The notes beneath the pieces are model-generated. The model saw nothing but the letters and a program-made list of their open reading frames with translations, ran no database searches and was not told the DNA's origin. The position numbers were made by a program, and so were the translations under genes. Below, piece after piece: positions 8,242 through 16,760 of a stretch of 64,000 nt of DNA. Positions within the stretch are counted from its first letter, which is position 1, and the number at the start of each line of letters is the position of its first letter. Origin of the DNA: CAZDWZ01 sp964509425 (lineage in GTDB: Bacteria > Bdellovibrionota_C > UBA2361 > SZUA-149 > CAZDWZ01); the NCBI GenBank assembly GCA_964509425.1, contig CAZDWZ010000005.1:124001-188000 (forward strand), written 5' to 3'.

Positions 8242-9117
8242 GTGAGAAAATTCCGCCGTTCGCTCGTCTCGACATGGATAGCCGGTCTGTTGTTTTTTTG
8301 TTTCGACTCGGCCGCCCAAACGGATGTGCCGGTTATTGCCACCAGTATTCCGCCGCAACGATATCTCTTAAGACGGCTCCTCGGGGAGGATGTTCAGATT
8401 TTGGTCGCCATTCCTCCCGGTGCCGACCATGAGCATTTCGAGCCGGGAATCGCCCAGATGGAGGAGCTTTCCCGGGCGGGAACCTATGTGGTCCTCGATC
8501 ATCCGCTCGCTGAGTTCGAAAGGGAATGGGTGTCGAGAATCTCTGAGCTTCGCGCGAAAAAAGAGCCTTTGAAGCGAATCAGTTTCTTGGCCGGCGTGAA
8601 GGTCGATCCGAACGACATGCATTATTGGCTCTCGCCTAAAACGATGAGTTTGGTCGTCTCGCAGCTTGTCCCGCTTTTGAAGGAGCAGTTTCCCGCCCTT
8701 GCCTCCAGCGTCGAGGCGAGGAAGGAAGCTTTGTTGAAGGAGATCTCCCGGATAGACTTCGAGCTTGGGAAAACATGGGCTCCGGGCAGGGAATGCAAGT
8801 TTTTTGCCTACCACTCCGCGTGGGGGTATTTTGCTCGTGACTATGGACTGACCCAGCTTTCTCTTGAAGAAGGTGGAAAAGAACCCGGAATGATGAAAGT
8901 AATGGAGGCACTGTCGTCTGCCCGAAGTGCTGGGATCCACACGATTTTCGTCGAACCGCAAATGCCGGCTTCGTCGGTTTCCGCCTTTGCCGAGGAACTG
9001 CAGGCTCAAGTGAAAACGTTGGACCCGATGGCCGAGGACTGGATCGAAAATTTGCAAACAGCGTCGAAGTCGATTGCGGAATCTTGCGCAGCCCACGGCA
9101 AAGTTTCGTCGAAATAA
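8242..9117 (+). CDS. Metal ABC transporter substrate-binding protein (zinc/manganese type)
   Basis: 291 residues, GTG start with GGAAGG seven bases upstream. An N-terminal signal peptide (hydrophobic stretch then DSAAQ) exports it to the periplasm. The cluster-A1 (ZnuA/TroA) fold is shown by PPGADHEHFEP, MHYWLSP and YHSAWGYF, each with a conserved histidine metal ligand, and by an acidic ligand region near FVEPQ. The His-rich loop between helices is short compared with ZnuA of enterics, so manganese or iron are alternatives to zinc. It is first in a three-gene operon with the ATPase and permease. Confidence 0.9.
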   Translation: MRKFRRSLVSTWIAGLLFFCFDSAAQTDVPVIATSIPPQRYLLRRLLGEDVQILVAIPPGADHEHFEPGIAQMEELSRAGTYVVLDHPLAEFEREWVSRISELRAKKEPLKRISFLAGVKVDPNDMHYWLSPKTMSLVVSQLVPLLKEQFPALASSVEARKEALLKEISRIDFELGKTWAPGRECKFFAYHSAWGYFARDYGLTQLSLEEGGKEPGMMKVMEALSSARSAGIHTIFVEPQMPASSVSAFAEELQAQVKTLDPMAEDWIENLQTASKSIAESCAAHGKVSSK

Positions 9118-9141
9118 GCGAAGAAGGACAACGACCAACCT

Positions 9142-9918
9142 GTGACCCCTTTTGTTATTGAGATCGAGGACCTGACGCTGCTCCATCGCGGACAGAAGAT
9201 TCTTGATTCGATCAACCTCCAGCTTCCTGCGGGCTCGTTCCTCGGGCTGATTGGTCCGAACGGAGCTGGGAAAACCATGCTCCTCAAAGTTCTCCTGGGC
9301 CTTATCAAGCCGACGTCCGGAAGCGTGAAGCTGCTTGGCATGTCGGTCACCCAAGCCCGAGGCGAAGTGGCGTATGTGCCGCAGCACGCTCCATTTGATC
9401 CGGACTTTCCGATTTCCGTGTTCGACGTAACCCTGATGGGTCGTATCAGCGGAAGGGGGTTGTTCCGGCGTTTCACAACGGCCGATCGTGATGCTGCGGA
9501 TGAGGCGTTAAAAACGGTGCGGATGGAACAACTCCGAGATCGGCCTATCGGCGCACTCTCCGGTGGACAGCTCCAGCGGGTGCTCATCGCGCGCGCGCTC
9601 GTCAGCCAGCCGAAGATTCTCTTTCTCGACGAGCCGACGGCGAGCCTCGACACGCCGGCGGGGCAGAATATTTTCGACCTCCTCGCGAGCCTTGTTCCTG
9701 AGAAAACAGTGGTTTTGGTGTCGCACGATATCGGAGTGATCTCGAAATACGTCACGTGCGTCGCTTGCCTGAACCGCCACATGCATTTCCATCCTGAGGC
9801 CTCGATCCCTGCCGAGGCGCTGGCCGAGGTATACGGATGTCCGGTCGATCTCATCGCGCATGGACACGCCCATCGCGTTTTTCACTCTCATGGCCCGGGG
9901 GAATGTGATGATTGCTGA
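9142..9918 (+). CDS. Metal ABC transporter ATP-binding protein (ZnuC-like)
   Basis: 258 residues, GTG start 24 bases after the substrate-binding gene. Walker A GPNGAGKT, the Q-loop near YVPQH, signature LSGGQLQRV, Walker B ILFLDEP and the H-loop in VSHDIG are all present, so it should be an active ATPase. It powers import of the metal delivered by the periplasmic protein. The C-terminus is His/Cys-rich (HGHAHRVFHSHGP then CDDC), which may bind metal and sense cytoplasmic levels. It overlaps the permease start by 11 bases. Confidence 0.93.
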   Translation: MTPFVIEIEDLTLLHRGQKILDSINLQLPAGSFLGLIGPNGAGKTMLLKVLLGLIKPTSGSVKLLGMSVTQARGEVAYVPQHAPFDPDFPISVFDVTLMGRISGRGLFRRFTTADRDAADEALKTVRMEQLRDRPIGALSGGQLQRVLIARALVSQPKILFLDEPTASLDTPAGQNIFDLLASLVPEKTVVLVSHDIGVISKYVTCVACLNRHMHFHPEASIPAEALAEVYGCPVDLIAHGHAHRVFHSHGPGECDDC

Positions 9919-10747
9919 CGCGCTGGCCATGCCCGTTTTTCAACGTGCCCTTTTGGCGTGTTTGCTCGCGAGCATTACATGCGGGATCGTCGGTGTGTTT
10001 GTCGTCGTTCGCCGAATGACGTCCATTTCGGGAGGGCTCTCGCACGCGGCCTTCGGAGGAGTTGGGCTCGGGTACCTTCTCGGAATCGGTCCGTCAACCG
10101 GCGCCTTGGTATTTTCTCTCCTCTGCTCGGTTGTGCTGGCCGTTGTTTACCGAAAACAAAAAGAGAGCCTCGATACGATAATCTCGATGTTGTGGTCGTT
10201 GGGGATGGCGATTGGGATTATTTGCTTGTCGCTCGTTCCCGGAGGTGCACCGGACCTCACGCACTTTTTGTTTGGAAGCGTGCTTTTTGTTCCCAAGGAT
10301 TATCTGCTGTCGCTTCTTGTGCTCGATGTGGCTCTCATTGCCGGAGTATTTCTCAGCCGTGAGTTGCTTCAAGCAGTGGCCTTCGATGAAGAATTCTCCG
10401 AGGTGCGAGGGCTCCCCGTCGATTTTCTCTTTTTTACGATCCTTGCCGTGGTGGCAATCGCGGTTGTCGTGCTGATGAAGGTCGCTGGAGTTATCTTGAC
10501 GATAGCTCTTCTTTCAATGCCCGCTGTTATCGCGAAACATTGGTCGAGCAGTCTTACGGTCATGATGGTGCTCTCTTTTCTCCTTTCAGCCGTGATGAGC
10601 ACGGTCGGGCTTTTCGCAACTTACGGAATCTCCAAAGCCTGGGGGACCGACCTACCGACGGGACCGCTCATTATTTTGCTGCTTGCCGCCGTCTATCTCG
10701 CCTCCAGCCTGCTGGTTCGCCGACGGCGAACATCCCGACTTTCCTAA
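9908..10747 (+). CDS. Metal ABC transporter permease (ZnuB-like)
   Basis: 279 residues with about eight hydrophobic segments typical of the ABC-3 permease family (ZnuB/MntB/TroC). Conserved features include SGGLSHAAFGGVGLGY near the N-terminus and the LLSMPAVIAKHW region near the C-terminus. I chose ATG 9908, inside the end of the ATPase gene, with a GGGGGA ribosome site; an in-frame upstream ATG (9860) would add 16 residues. It forms the membrane channel of the importer. The C-terminus is basic (RRRRTSR). Confidence 0.92.
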   Translation: MIADALAMPVFQRALLACLLASITCGIVGVFVVVRRMTSISGGLSHAAFGGVGLGYLLGIGPSTGALVFSLLCSVVLAVVYRKQKESLDTIISMLWSLGMAIGIICLSLVPGGAPDLTHFLFGSVLFVPKDYLLSLLVLDVALIAGVFLSRELLQAVAFDEEFSEVRGLPVDFLFFTILAVVAIAVVVLMKVAGVILTIALLSMPAVIAKHWSSSLTVMMVLSFLLSAVMSTVGLFATYGISKAWGTDLPTGPLIILLLAAVYLASSLLVRRRRTSRLS

Positions 10748-10920
10748 TCCATTCCGGGGCTTGTGGCTGCCCCCTTTCAATGAATCCCCCACGCAGATTT
10801 AAAGAAGATATCCGTCAAGCTTTCCCGGAATTCTCACGATTCTATGCTTGCTGAAGTGTCCGGTGGGAAGAGCGTCCCCGGTCGTTACGATTTGGTGGAA
10901 TCAGGGAAACGGGGGCAGTC

Positions 10921-12219
10921 ATGTACACGGTAGAGCAGCTTTTCGGATTTATGAAGCAGTACGATGCTTCGGACCTCTATCTGACCGTCGGTCGCCCACC
11001 TTGTTTTCGAGTCTCCGGCAGCGTCCGTCCGGCCGGGAACGTTACGCTCACGGCAGAGATGACGCAACAACTCGCTGACGCGATGATGACGCCTGAGCAG
11101 CAGTTGGAATTCAAACAGAAGAAAGAACAAAACCTGGCTCTCGCGATGAAGGAGCTCGGCAGCCGATTCCGCGTGAACATTTACGTGCAACAAGGCTGCG
11201 TTGCGATGGTTATTCGAAAGATCGAAAGCAAGATCAAACCGCTTGACGAACTGCACGTGCCTCCGGTGCTCAAAGAAATTTCGATGGAGAAGCGGGGACT
11301 CGTCCTCGTCGTCGGTGCGACCGGTTCTGGAAAATCTACGACGTTGGCCGGAATGATCGATTACCGAAATCAAAACGAGGCCGGTCACATAATTACCATA
11401 GAGGATCCGGTCGAGTTTGTTCACGAGCATAAGATGTGTGTGGTTTCTCAACGTGAAGTCGGGAGTGATACGGAGTCTTTTCGTGCCGCACTGAAGAACA
11501 CCCTTCGTCAGGCCCCGACCGTCATTCTCATCGGGGAGATTCGCGACGAGGAGACCATGATGCACGCGCTGGAATTTGCAGAAACGGGTCACCTTTGTCT
11601 TGGAACTCTTCACTCAAATAACGCGAACCAGGCGATGGAACGGATCATGAACTTTTTTCCGCCGGTCCAGCAGAAGGCGATTTACCTTCAACTCAGTCTC
11701 AACATGAAGGCGATTATCAGTCAGAGGCTTGTGAAGACCTCGGATGGGAAGCGGGCTGCGGCGATCGAGATCCTGCGGGGCAGCGCGCGAGTGCGGGAAC
11801 TGATCCGGAAGGGTGAAGTCACAGCAATCAAAGAGGCGATGGAGCAGGGTGAGATTGAAGGAATGCAGACATTTGATAGGGCCTTGTTCGTTCTTCACAT
11901 GCAGGGACGAATTTCCATGGAGGAGGCGCTCTCAAACGCCGATAGCCCCACCGATCTCAAACTGAAGATAAAAATCGCGAAATCAAAAGACGGGGAGAAA
12001 ATCTTCGACGGGAATTCCGGCTTCGAGCTCGATGGTGCCGAGGGTGCGGAAGCGGCGGCAGAAGAGGAGGAGCTCACCGAAGACGGAGAACTCGCTGAAG
12101 ACGGCGAAGATACCGAAGGGGAATACGCCGAGGAAGAGGAATACTACGAAGAGGAGGAAGAGTATTCAGAGGAAGAGGTGGAGGAAGACGAAGAAGTGGA
12201 AGAAGAATTCGCCACCTAA
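10921..12219 (+). CDS. PilT/PilU-family type IV pilus ATPase with acidic tail
   Basis: 432 residues. The first about 360 are a normal PilT/PilU hexameric motor: an N-terminal PAS-like region (DASDLYLTVG), Walker A GATGSGKST near residue 132, Asp box TIEDPVEF, Walker B LIGEIRDEETM and His box TGHLCLGTLHSNNA. Such ATPases retract type IV pili. The last 64 residues are almost only acidic: 37 are Asp or Glu, ending in EEDEEVEEEFAT. The coding DNA there is low-complexity GAA/GAG/GAC, with no break in frame. No other pilus gene is adjacent. The sequence looks closer to PilU than PilT, but that is a judgement by eye. Confidence 0.92.
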   Translation: MYTVEQLFGFMKQYDASDLYLTVGRPPCFRVSGSVRPAGNVTLTAEMTQQLADAMMTPEQQLEFKQKKEQNLALAMKELGSRFRVNIYVQQGCVAMVIRKIESKIKPLDELHVPPVLKEISMEKRGLVLVVGATGSGKSTTLAGMIDYRNQNEAGHIITIEDPVEFVHEHKMCVVSQREVGSDTESFRAALKNTLRQAPTVILIGEIRDEETMMHALEFAETGHLCLGTLHSNNANQAMERIMNFFPPVQQKAIYLQLSLNMKAIISQRLVKTSDGKRAAAIEILRGSARVRELIRKGEVTAIKEAMEQGEIEGMQTFDRALFVLHMQGRISMEEALSNADSPTDLKLKIKIAKSKDGEKIFDGNSGFELDGAEGAEAAAEEEELTEDGELAEDGEDTEGEYAEEEEYYEEEEEYSEEEVEEDEEVEEEFAT

Positions 12220-12221
12220 CG

Positions 12222-12270
12222 CTCTGTGTCTCTGTGGTTCAATCTACGAAAAAACCACAGAGGCACGGAG
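12222..12270. repeat. Dispersed inverted repeat, copy 1
   Basis: Arms CTCTGTGTCTCTGTGGTT (12222-12239) and 12253-12270, two differences that remain pairable as G-U, 13-base loop. It begins two bases after the pilus ATPase stop codon and separates it from a convergent gene. There is no T-run. It shares the core TCTGTGGTT/AACCACAGA with copy 2 and resembles copy 3. Confidence 0.8.
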
Positions 12271-12281
12271 ATGAACTGAGC

Positions 12282-13163
12282 CTAAGTACCCGTCGTTCTC
12301 ACGACATCCAAGCGAAACTGATTCGGAAAAATGCATCGAAGCTCGGACACCGCTTGGTGAGCGCGCATCGCATTCTCAGCAGTGTCTTCGTATAATAATC
12401 CCGCCAACGTTCCCGCGTGCGCAACGGCGACACTTAGTGCGCCGAGCTCGCGGTAGCGCCCGACGAGCTCCTGATACACCGGATTTGCGACGAATCGTTG
12501 GTTGATCTCTGCCGACTTTAGTGACTCCTGGGCGAAGGCAGCGAGATCACGCTTTTTAGCAGCGGCGAGCAGCCGATCGAGCATCTTTTCGTAATCTTTG
12601 GCGAACCGCTCACGTCCTTCGAAGCTCACTCGCTTTTGTCCGAGCTTGTTCGGAGGAATGACGAGCACGATGAGAAATCGCGGTGACCAGCCGAGCTTCT
12701 GCAGAATTTTCCCGGACTCCATGCTCACGACGTGAATTCCGGAATACATCACTCCGTGGCACGGCTCTATTTCACGGACGATTTCGATCAGTTCTTCGCG
12801 GGTCGTTTCCTCTTCGAATGCATCGGCTACGGCACGAACGGCCGCGACGATATCGGCGGTGCTGGACGCCATTCCCTTCCCGAGCTCGAGATTGCTGAAA
12901 CGCTGAACGACCGCGCTCTGCGGCTTCGGCGCGTATTTCTCAATCGCGAGCTCAAGGGCGTGTTTCGTTTTGCTGAGCTTCGGGATCAGCCCCTTTACGG
13001 TAGTGCTCGCCGCAGGACGGAGGGTGATTTCAACCGTGCAGTATTTTTCGATAGGCAGCGTGACGTGAAACGGCTCACCGCTTGGCAGCACCCCGGCCAC
13101 TAACTCCCCACACATTCCCGGACACGACGCGATGCCGGCGTTCCAATCTCTTGCCTTGACCAT
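12282..13163 (-). CDS. GHMP kinase, PduX (L-threonine kinase)-like
   Basis: 293 residues. The N-terminal block ASCPGMCGELVAG and the ATP-binding motif GKGMASSTADI are characteristic of the PduX branch of GHMP kinases, which make L-threonine phosphate for the aminopropanol arm of cobalamin. The EPCHGVMYSG block follows. No cobalamin gene is nearby, so a different small-molecule substrate is possible. It is convergent with the pilus ATPase gene; the inverted repeat copy 1 lies between them. Confidence 0.8.
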   Translation of the reverse strand: MVKARDWNAGIASCPGMCGELVAGVLPSGEPFHVTLPIEKYCTVEITLRPAASTTVKGLIPKLSKTKHALELAIEKYAPKPQSAVVQRFSNLELGKGMASSTADIVAAVRAVADAFEEETTREELIEIVREIEPCHGVMYSGIHVVSMESGKILQKLGWSPRFLIVLVIPPNKLGQKRVSFEGRERFAKDYEKMLDRLLAAAKKRDLAAFAQESLKSAEINQRFVANPVYQELVGRYRELGALSVAVAHAGTLAGLLYEDTAENAMRAHQAVSELRCIFPNQFRLDVVRTTGT

Positions 13164-13277
13164 AGGCGGGACGCTCCTCTTGTAATTCCTCGAAAGAACT
13201 TAACTCTCTGGGATGCCGGACTCAATCACCCGCTGGCTTTGGTGGTGTCTCAGTTTGAATTTGGGACTTTTTTGCCC

Positions 13278-13356
13278 TTTCTCCGGTGCTCTGCTGCTCT
13301 GTGGTTCATTTTCTTTTACTGATAACAAACCACAGCGCACCAGAGCACCGGAGAAA
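13278..13356. repeat. Dispersed inverted repeat, copy 2
   Basis: Arms of 29 bases (13278-13306 and 13328-13356) match at 27 positions, separated by a 21-base AT-rich loop. The core CTCTGTGGTT/AACCACAG is shared with copy 1. It sits between the stop of the coiled-coil lipoprotein gene and the start of the GHMP kinase gene, both on the minus strand. Confidence 0.85.
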
Positions 13357-13371
13357 CTCCATCCTGAGGCA

Positions 13372-14007
13372 TTACCCTGGCTTTTGATTTCGTCCAAGCC
13401 GTGCTCTCGCCTTCGCGGGCGGCCGAACTACCGCCTCCACAGCTTTATCTTTGGACTCCATCCCGAACGAATCCAGTTCGTCTTGATTATTCAGCTCTGC
13501 CTGTTTCACAAACTGATGAACATCCGCCAGAGACTTCATCGTTTCAAGCTCTTTCTCGATGGTCACCAGTTCGCCGGCTTCATTGTGGAGCGTGGGCACC
13601 AAAAATCCGCCTTGAAAGGACACAGGTACGAGCAAATCTTTTCGGGTCTGCGGGTCGGTGGTCAACCGCCAAGTTACTCCGTATTGGGTGTCCAGCAGAT
13701 AACCGGAGCGCGCCTCAGTCGGAATTGCGATAAACTGATAACGCCCGGTGGTGCCAGTAGGACGTCCGGCCCCATTTACGAGAGCGGACGGGAAATCGGA
13801 CTCCACCTCGCTTTTCAAAGCTCCGATCTCAGATCGAAGAAGTGTGACGTTTTGTTCAAGCTCGGCAATGCGCGCCTGGTCGACGGCTCTCGAGCTCTCT
13901 CGAGAGACAAGCTCATATCGGTCACAGGCGGTGAGCGAACAAATTACGGCGAGCAAGGGCACGGCTCGGAGAAGGAAGGCCAGAGAGAAAAGTCTCGATG
14001 TCGTCAT
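13372..14007 (-). CDS. Lipoprotein with coiled coil, unknown function
   Basis: 211 residues from the Met at 14007 (an upstream in-frame Met at 14061 would give an implausible leader). A hydrophobic signal ending in ICSLTAC is a lipobox, so the mature protein starts at Cys and is membrane-anchored. A heptad-like stretch follows (about residues 45-70, ARIAELEQNVTLLRSEI). The middle part contains TQYGVTWRLTTDP, typical of small domains found in uncharacterised exported proteins. The C-terminus is basic. No family recognised. Confidence 0.7.
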   Translation of the reverse strand: MTTSRLFSLAFLLRAVPLLAVICSLTACDRYELVSRESSRAVDQARIAELEQNVTLLRSEIGALKSEVESDFPSALVNGAGRPTGTTGRYQFIAIPTEARSGYLLDTQYGVTWRLTTDPQTRKDLLVPVSFQGGFLVPTLHNEAGELVTIEKELETMKSLADVHQFVKQAELNNQDELDSFGMESKDKAVEAVVRPPAKARARLGRNQKPG

Positions 14008-14138
14008 GCGTAAAGTCCAAGTCGTTTCAGGGCTTTGACCTTCTAAACTTTGGTTCGTCATGTCACTAACGCCAGCGTTTCGTCAATGGTTCCCCGGAGG
14101 CGTGGGATAAATCAGCCAAGTGTTGTATAAACCTGGAC

Positions 14139-14639
14139 ATGAAATCCCTACGCATCATTCGACCTCTCGTGTTCACTCGTTGCTTTCTGCTTTCCGGTGC
14201 AGTGATTTTCGGTGCTGCGGGATGTGCGCTTTTCGGCCCTCCGCCGAAAGCTCAAGTATCACTCGTAGACATTACGCTCACCAATGCGACGCTATTCGAA
14301 ACGACGGCGGATGCGGTTGTGAGAATCGAGAACCAAAATCCAGATTCGATTGCGGTTCTCGGGGGCGTTCATCGAATTGCGGTCAACGGAACGGAGCTTG
14401 GCTCGGGTACGTCCGCTGAGACTTTGGAGCTTGCCCCGTATTCTTCGGGAACGCAGCGCGTAAAACTCCATATGAGTAACCTTTCAATTCTTACGAAAAT
14501 TAAATCGCTGATCGAGTCGCGAATCTTTGAATATGACATCGAGAGCGAGCTGCCGATTCGAATGAACGGCGTTCGTCGCACGGTTGATCTCGAGGAATCA
14601 GGTCGCGTAGTACCGGAGGATTTTGAGAGTCTAAACTAA
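14139..14639 (+). CDS. LEA14/WHy-domain lipoprotein
   Basis: 166 residues. Signal peptide with lipobox GAAGC (Cys near residue 30), then a single LEA-2/WHy beta-sandwich: the VSLVDITLTNATLFETT start, a VRIENQNPDSIAV block and a repeated strand pattern to the end. Such proteins are soluble beta-sandwich lipoproteins of unclear role, often linked to envelope stress. Divergent from the coiled-coil lipoprotein gene; 78 bases separate their likely first frames. Confidence 0.8.
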   Translation: MKSLRIIRPLVFTRCFLLSGAVIFGAAGCALFGPPPKAQVSLVDITLTNATLFETTADAVVRIENQNPDSIAVLGGVHRIAVNGTELGSGTSAETLELAPYSSGTQRVKLHMSNLSILTKIKSLIESRIFEYDIESELPIRMNGVRRTVDLEESGRVVPEDFESLN

Positions 14640-14704
14640 GTGCTGGGTTTTTCGGGCTCGGATGAGACACCGGAAAGACGGCGCTTTTCAAACGGAGAAC
14701 AGCC

Positions 14705-15061
14705 ATGAATACCTGTGAGTTTCCCAGGGGTTCTTCTTCGGTTTTCAAGGGCGCTCGAGGCGCTGCCTTGCTTTTTGCCATCGTAATCTTTGGGATGAAT
14801 CCGGCGTTTGCCGGACCGTCGGTGACGGCTTCCGAAAGCGCGAGCACGGGCCAGAATCCGCGGAATTCCGTTGCGGGAGAACACGCGTACCAGGGAGCTC
14901 GTTACGAGGGCGCCCGTGCACGGCTCCGAAATGCGGAATCAACGAGCACGAAAGAAACGGGACGCCGCGACGGGAGCTCAGCGAAGAGAGACTCGCGCGT
15001 AAAATCCGATTTTGCGCTGATTCTTCTCCAGATGACGCGAGGTTCGCGCGCGCCGCGATAG
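14705..15061 (+). CDS. Small exported basic protein, unknown
   Basis: 118 residues, ATG with GGAG seven bases upstream. A signal peptide (ALLFAIVIFGMNPAFAG) is clear; the mature about 80 residues are Ser/Arg/Gly/Ala-rich and basic, with no recognisable domain and probably disordered. It lies 65 bases after the LEA14-type gene, and a terminator for glyA lies just beyond. A real gene seems likely from the signal peptide and ribosome site. Confidence 0.5.
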   Translation: MNTCEFPRGSSSVFKGARGAALLFAIVIFGMNPAFAGPSVTASESASTGQNPRNSVAGEHAYQGARYEGARARLRNAESTSTKETGRRDGSSAKRDSRVKSDFALILLQMTRGSRAPR

Positions 15062-15085
15062 TCCGCGGCACACACAAATAAGAAA

Positions 15086-15106
15086 TCGGGGAGCGACTCT
15101 CCCCGA
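15086..15106 (-). terminator. Rho-independent terminator of glyA
   Basis: 8-bp stem TCGGGGAG/CTCCCCGA with five-base loop; on the minus strand it is followed by a T-rich run (ATTTCTTATTT). It lies eight bases beyond the glyA stop codon. Confidence 0.8.
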
Positions 15107-15113
15107 CGCGTTG

Positions 15114-16409
15114 TTATACGCCCGGTATAGGATACTGGAGACAGAACTCCTTTACGGCCTTTCCGATCTTCTCGACTCTGGCCTTATCAGTTCTATTCCG
15201 GGAGGCCTCGACAATCCACGTGGCAATCTTCCGCATGTCGTCTTCTTTCAGACCTCGCGTCGTCATTGCCGGAGTTCCGAGACGAAGGCCGCTCGGTGAA
15301 TACGGAGGCCGCGAATCATCCGGAACCGTGCTCTTGCTCGTCGTTATGTGAATGCTATCGAGAAGTTTCTCGATCTCCGAACCATCGCTTTGGAACGACT
15401 TCACGCAATCCATCACCATCAGGTGGTTGTCCGTGCCGTTGGTGACGAGTTTGCAGCCTTGTTTCATCAGCTCGTCCGCCATTGCTTTCGCATTTGCGAC
15501 GACTTGCCGGGCATACACTTTGTAATCGTCTTGTTGTGCCTCACCGAGTGCGACGGCGATTGCGGCAGTTTGATGCATGTGAGGACCGCCTTGCAGTCCA
15601 GGAAAAATGGATCGATCGATGAGTGTCGGAAGATTTTCGACGGTTCGTTCGCACGCCTTCAACGGATTTCCAACTTTGCCTTTGGAGAGGATCATACCGC
15701 CCCGCGGACCGCGAAGGGTCTTATGCGTGGTCGTGGTCATGACGTGGAAGCCGTAGTCGAAAGGATTCTTTAGTACGCCACCAGCAATCAGTCCTGAAAT
15801 ATGGGCCATATCGGCGACGGCAATCGCTCCAACCTCATCCGCCACGGCTTTCATCTTCGCGTAATCATATTCACGCGGATACGCGGAGAAACCGGCGAGA
15901 ACAATCTTGGGGCGCTCGCGCTTCGCCACTTCGCGCAATTCGTCATAATCAATTTCGCCCGTCTCCACGTCTTTCATCTTGTAACGGACGAATCGAAAGA
16001 GTTTGGAGATATAGGTGACTGGTGCTCCGTGGGTCAGATGTCCTCCGTGAGAAAGATCCATTCCCAGAATGCAATCACCGGGGTCCAACCATGAAAAATA
16101 TGTTGCTACGTTTGCGGCAGCACCTGAAGCCGGTTGAACATTCGCGTGATCGCAGCGGAAAATGCTCTTCGCGCGGTTAATAGCGATAGTCTCGACTTGA
16201 TCAGTAAATTCTTGCCCGCCGTAGTATCGTTTTCCCGGATACCCTTCGGAATATTTGTTCGTGAATATTGATCCGAGTGCCTGAAGCACCGCTCGAGAGG
16301 TGTAATTCTCGGAGGCAATAAGCTCCATTCCGCTCTTTTGCCGATCAATCTCTCCGGCAAGCGTTCGGTAAACCTCTTTATCTTTCTCCTGAAGTGTCCG
16401 GTCGTCCAT
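15114..16409 (-). CDS. glyA: Serine hydroxymethyltransferase
   Basis: 431 residues, normal length. The PLP lysine lies in TTTTHKTLRGPRGG, and other family blocks (ELIASENYTS near the start, YSEGYPGKRYYGG) are intact. It converts serine and tetrahydrofolate to glycine and methylene-THF, supplying one-carbon units, including for the purine genes purH/purD located further right. Start ATG 16409 follows a GGAGAGAG site. It is divergent from the type III sigma-factor gene, with a 350-base structured spacer between. Confidence 0.97.
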   Translation of the reverse strand: MDDRTLQEKDKEVYRTLAGEIDRQKSGMELIASENYTSRAVLQALGSIFTNKYSEGYPGKRYYGGQEFTDQVETIAINRAKSIFRCDHANVQPASGAAANVATYFSWLDPGDCILGMDLSHGGHLTHGAPVTYISKLFRFVRYKMKDVETGEIDYDELREVAKRERPKIVLAGFSAYPREYDYAKMKAVADEVGAIAVADMAHISGLIAGGVLKNPFDYGFHVMTTTTHKTLRGPRGGMILSKGKVGNPLKACERTVENLPTLIDRSIFPGLQGGPHMHQTAAIAVALGEAQQDDYKVYARQVVANAKAMADELMKQGCKLVTNGTDNHLMVMDCVKSFQSDGSEIEKLLDSIHITTSKSTVPDDSRPPYSPSGLRLGTPAMTTRGLKEDDMRKIATWIVEASRNRTDKARVEKIGKAVKEFCLQYPIPGV

Positions 16410-16760
16410 TTCTCTCTCCGTCTTTTAAACCAAAACAACCAGCGTCAACCCGCACTGAAATCAAAGCCCTCCAAAATCAAGCTTTCCGGAAAAGCTCTCG
16501 GACCTCTTCGGCGAGTGAAGCCGGGAAGAGGTTGTATCAGAAAACGGACGCTCCTGTGACCCAAGGACTCTCCGGTGCGTAGGCTCCGCGCCCGGTGGTC
16601 TTCGTTACTGAGGTAAATTGCCTCAATCGGGGCGTTTTGCCCCAGTCTGGCAAAGCGTAACCCACCGCCAAAACTCAATTTCTTGGCCTCCATCACCTTG
16701 GCACGACCTTGCCAAGAGTGTCGTAGCCCTCAGTGAGGAGGGTTCAGGAGGAGGTGAAGA
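16410..16760. promoter_or_regulatory. Divergent glyA / sigma-factor intergenic region
   Basis: 351 bases. It must carry promoters for both directions. The glyA-proximal half shows nothing clear. The sigma-factor-proximal half is packed with complementary segments (see the element at 16593-16742). Confidence 0.5.
16593..16742. ncRNA. Candidate structured RNA or multi-hairpin element
   Basis: Outer helix: CGGTGG (593-598) pairs with CCACCG (662-667), and after a five-base bulge GTTAC (604-608) pairs with GTAAC (657-661), offsets from 16000. Inside are hairpins TGAGG/CCTCA (609-625) and GGGGC/GCCCC (629-643), joined by ATC, with a 13-base strand AGTCTGGCAAAGC closing the junction. Outside follow GCCAA/TTGGC (667-687), a 7-bp CTTGGCA hairpin (697-716) and CCCTC/GAGGG (727-742) beside the sigma-factor ribosome site. 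The folds work on either strand, so it could belong to the glyA leader or the sigma-factor leader. It matches no riboswitch class I recognise. Confidence 0.45.

Noticed and set aside
16593..16680. Resemblance to a c-di-GMP-I (GEMM) riboswitch
   Set aside because: The segment GGCAAAGCGTAACC recalls parts of GEMM, but the conserved order of GCAAACC, GACGCAAAGCC and the final GGGGUUACC helix is not present on either strand.
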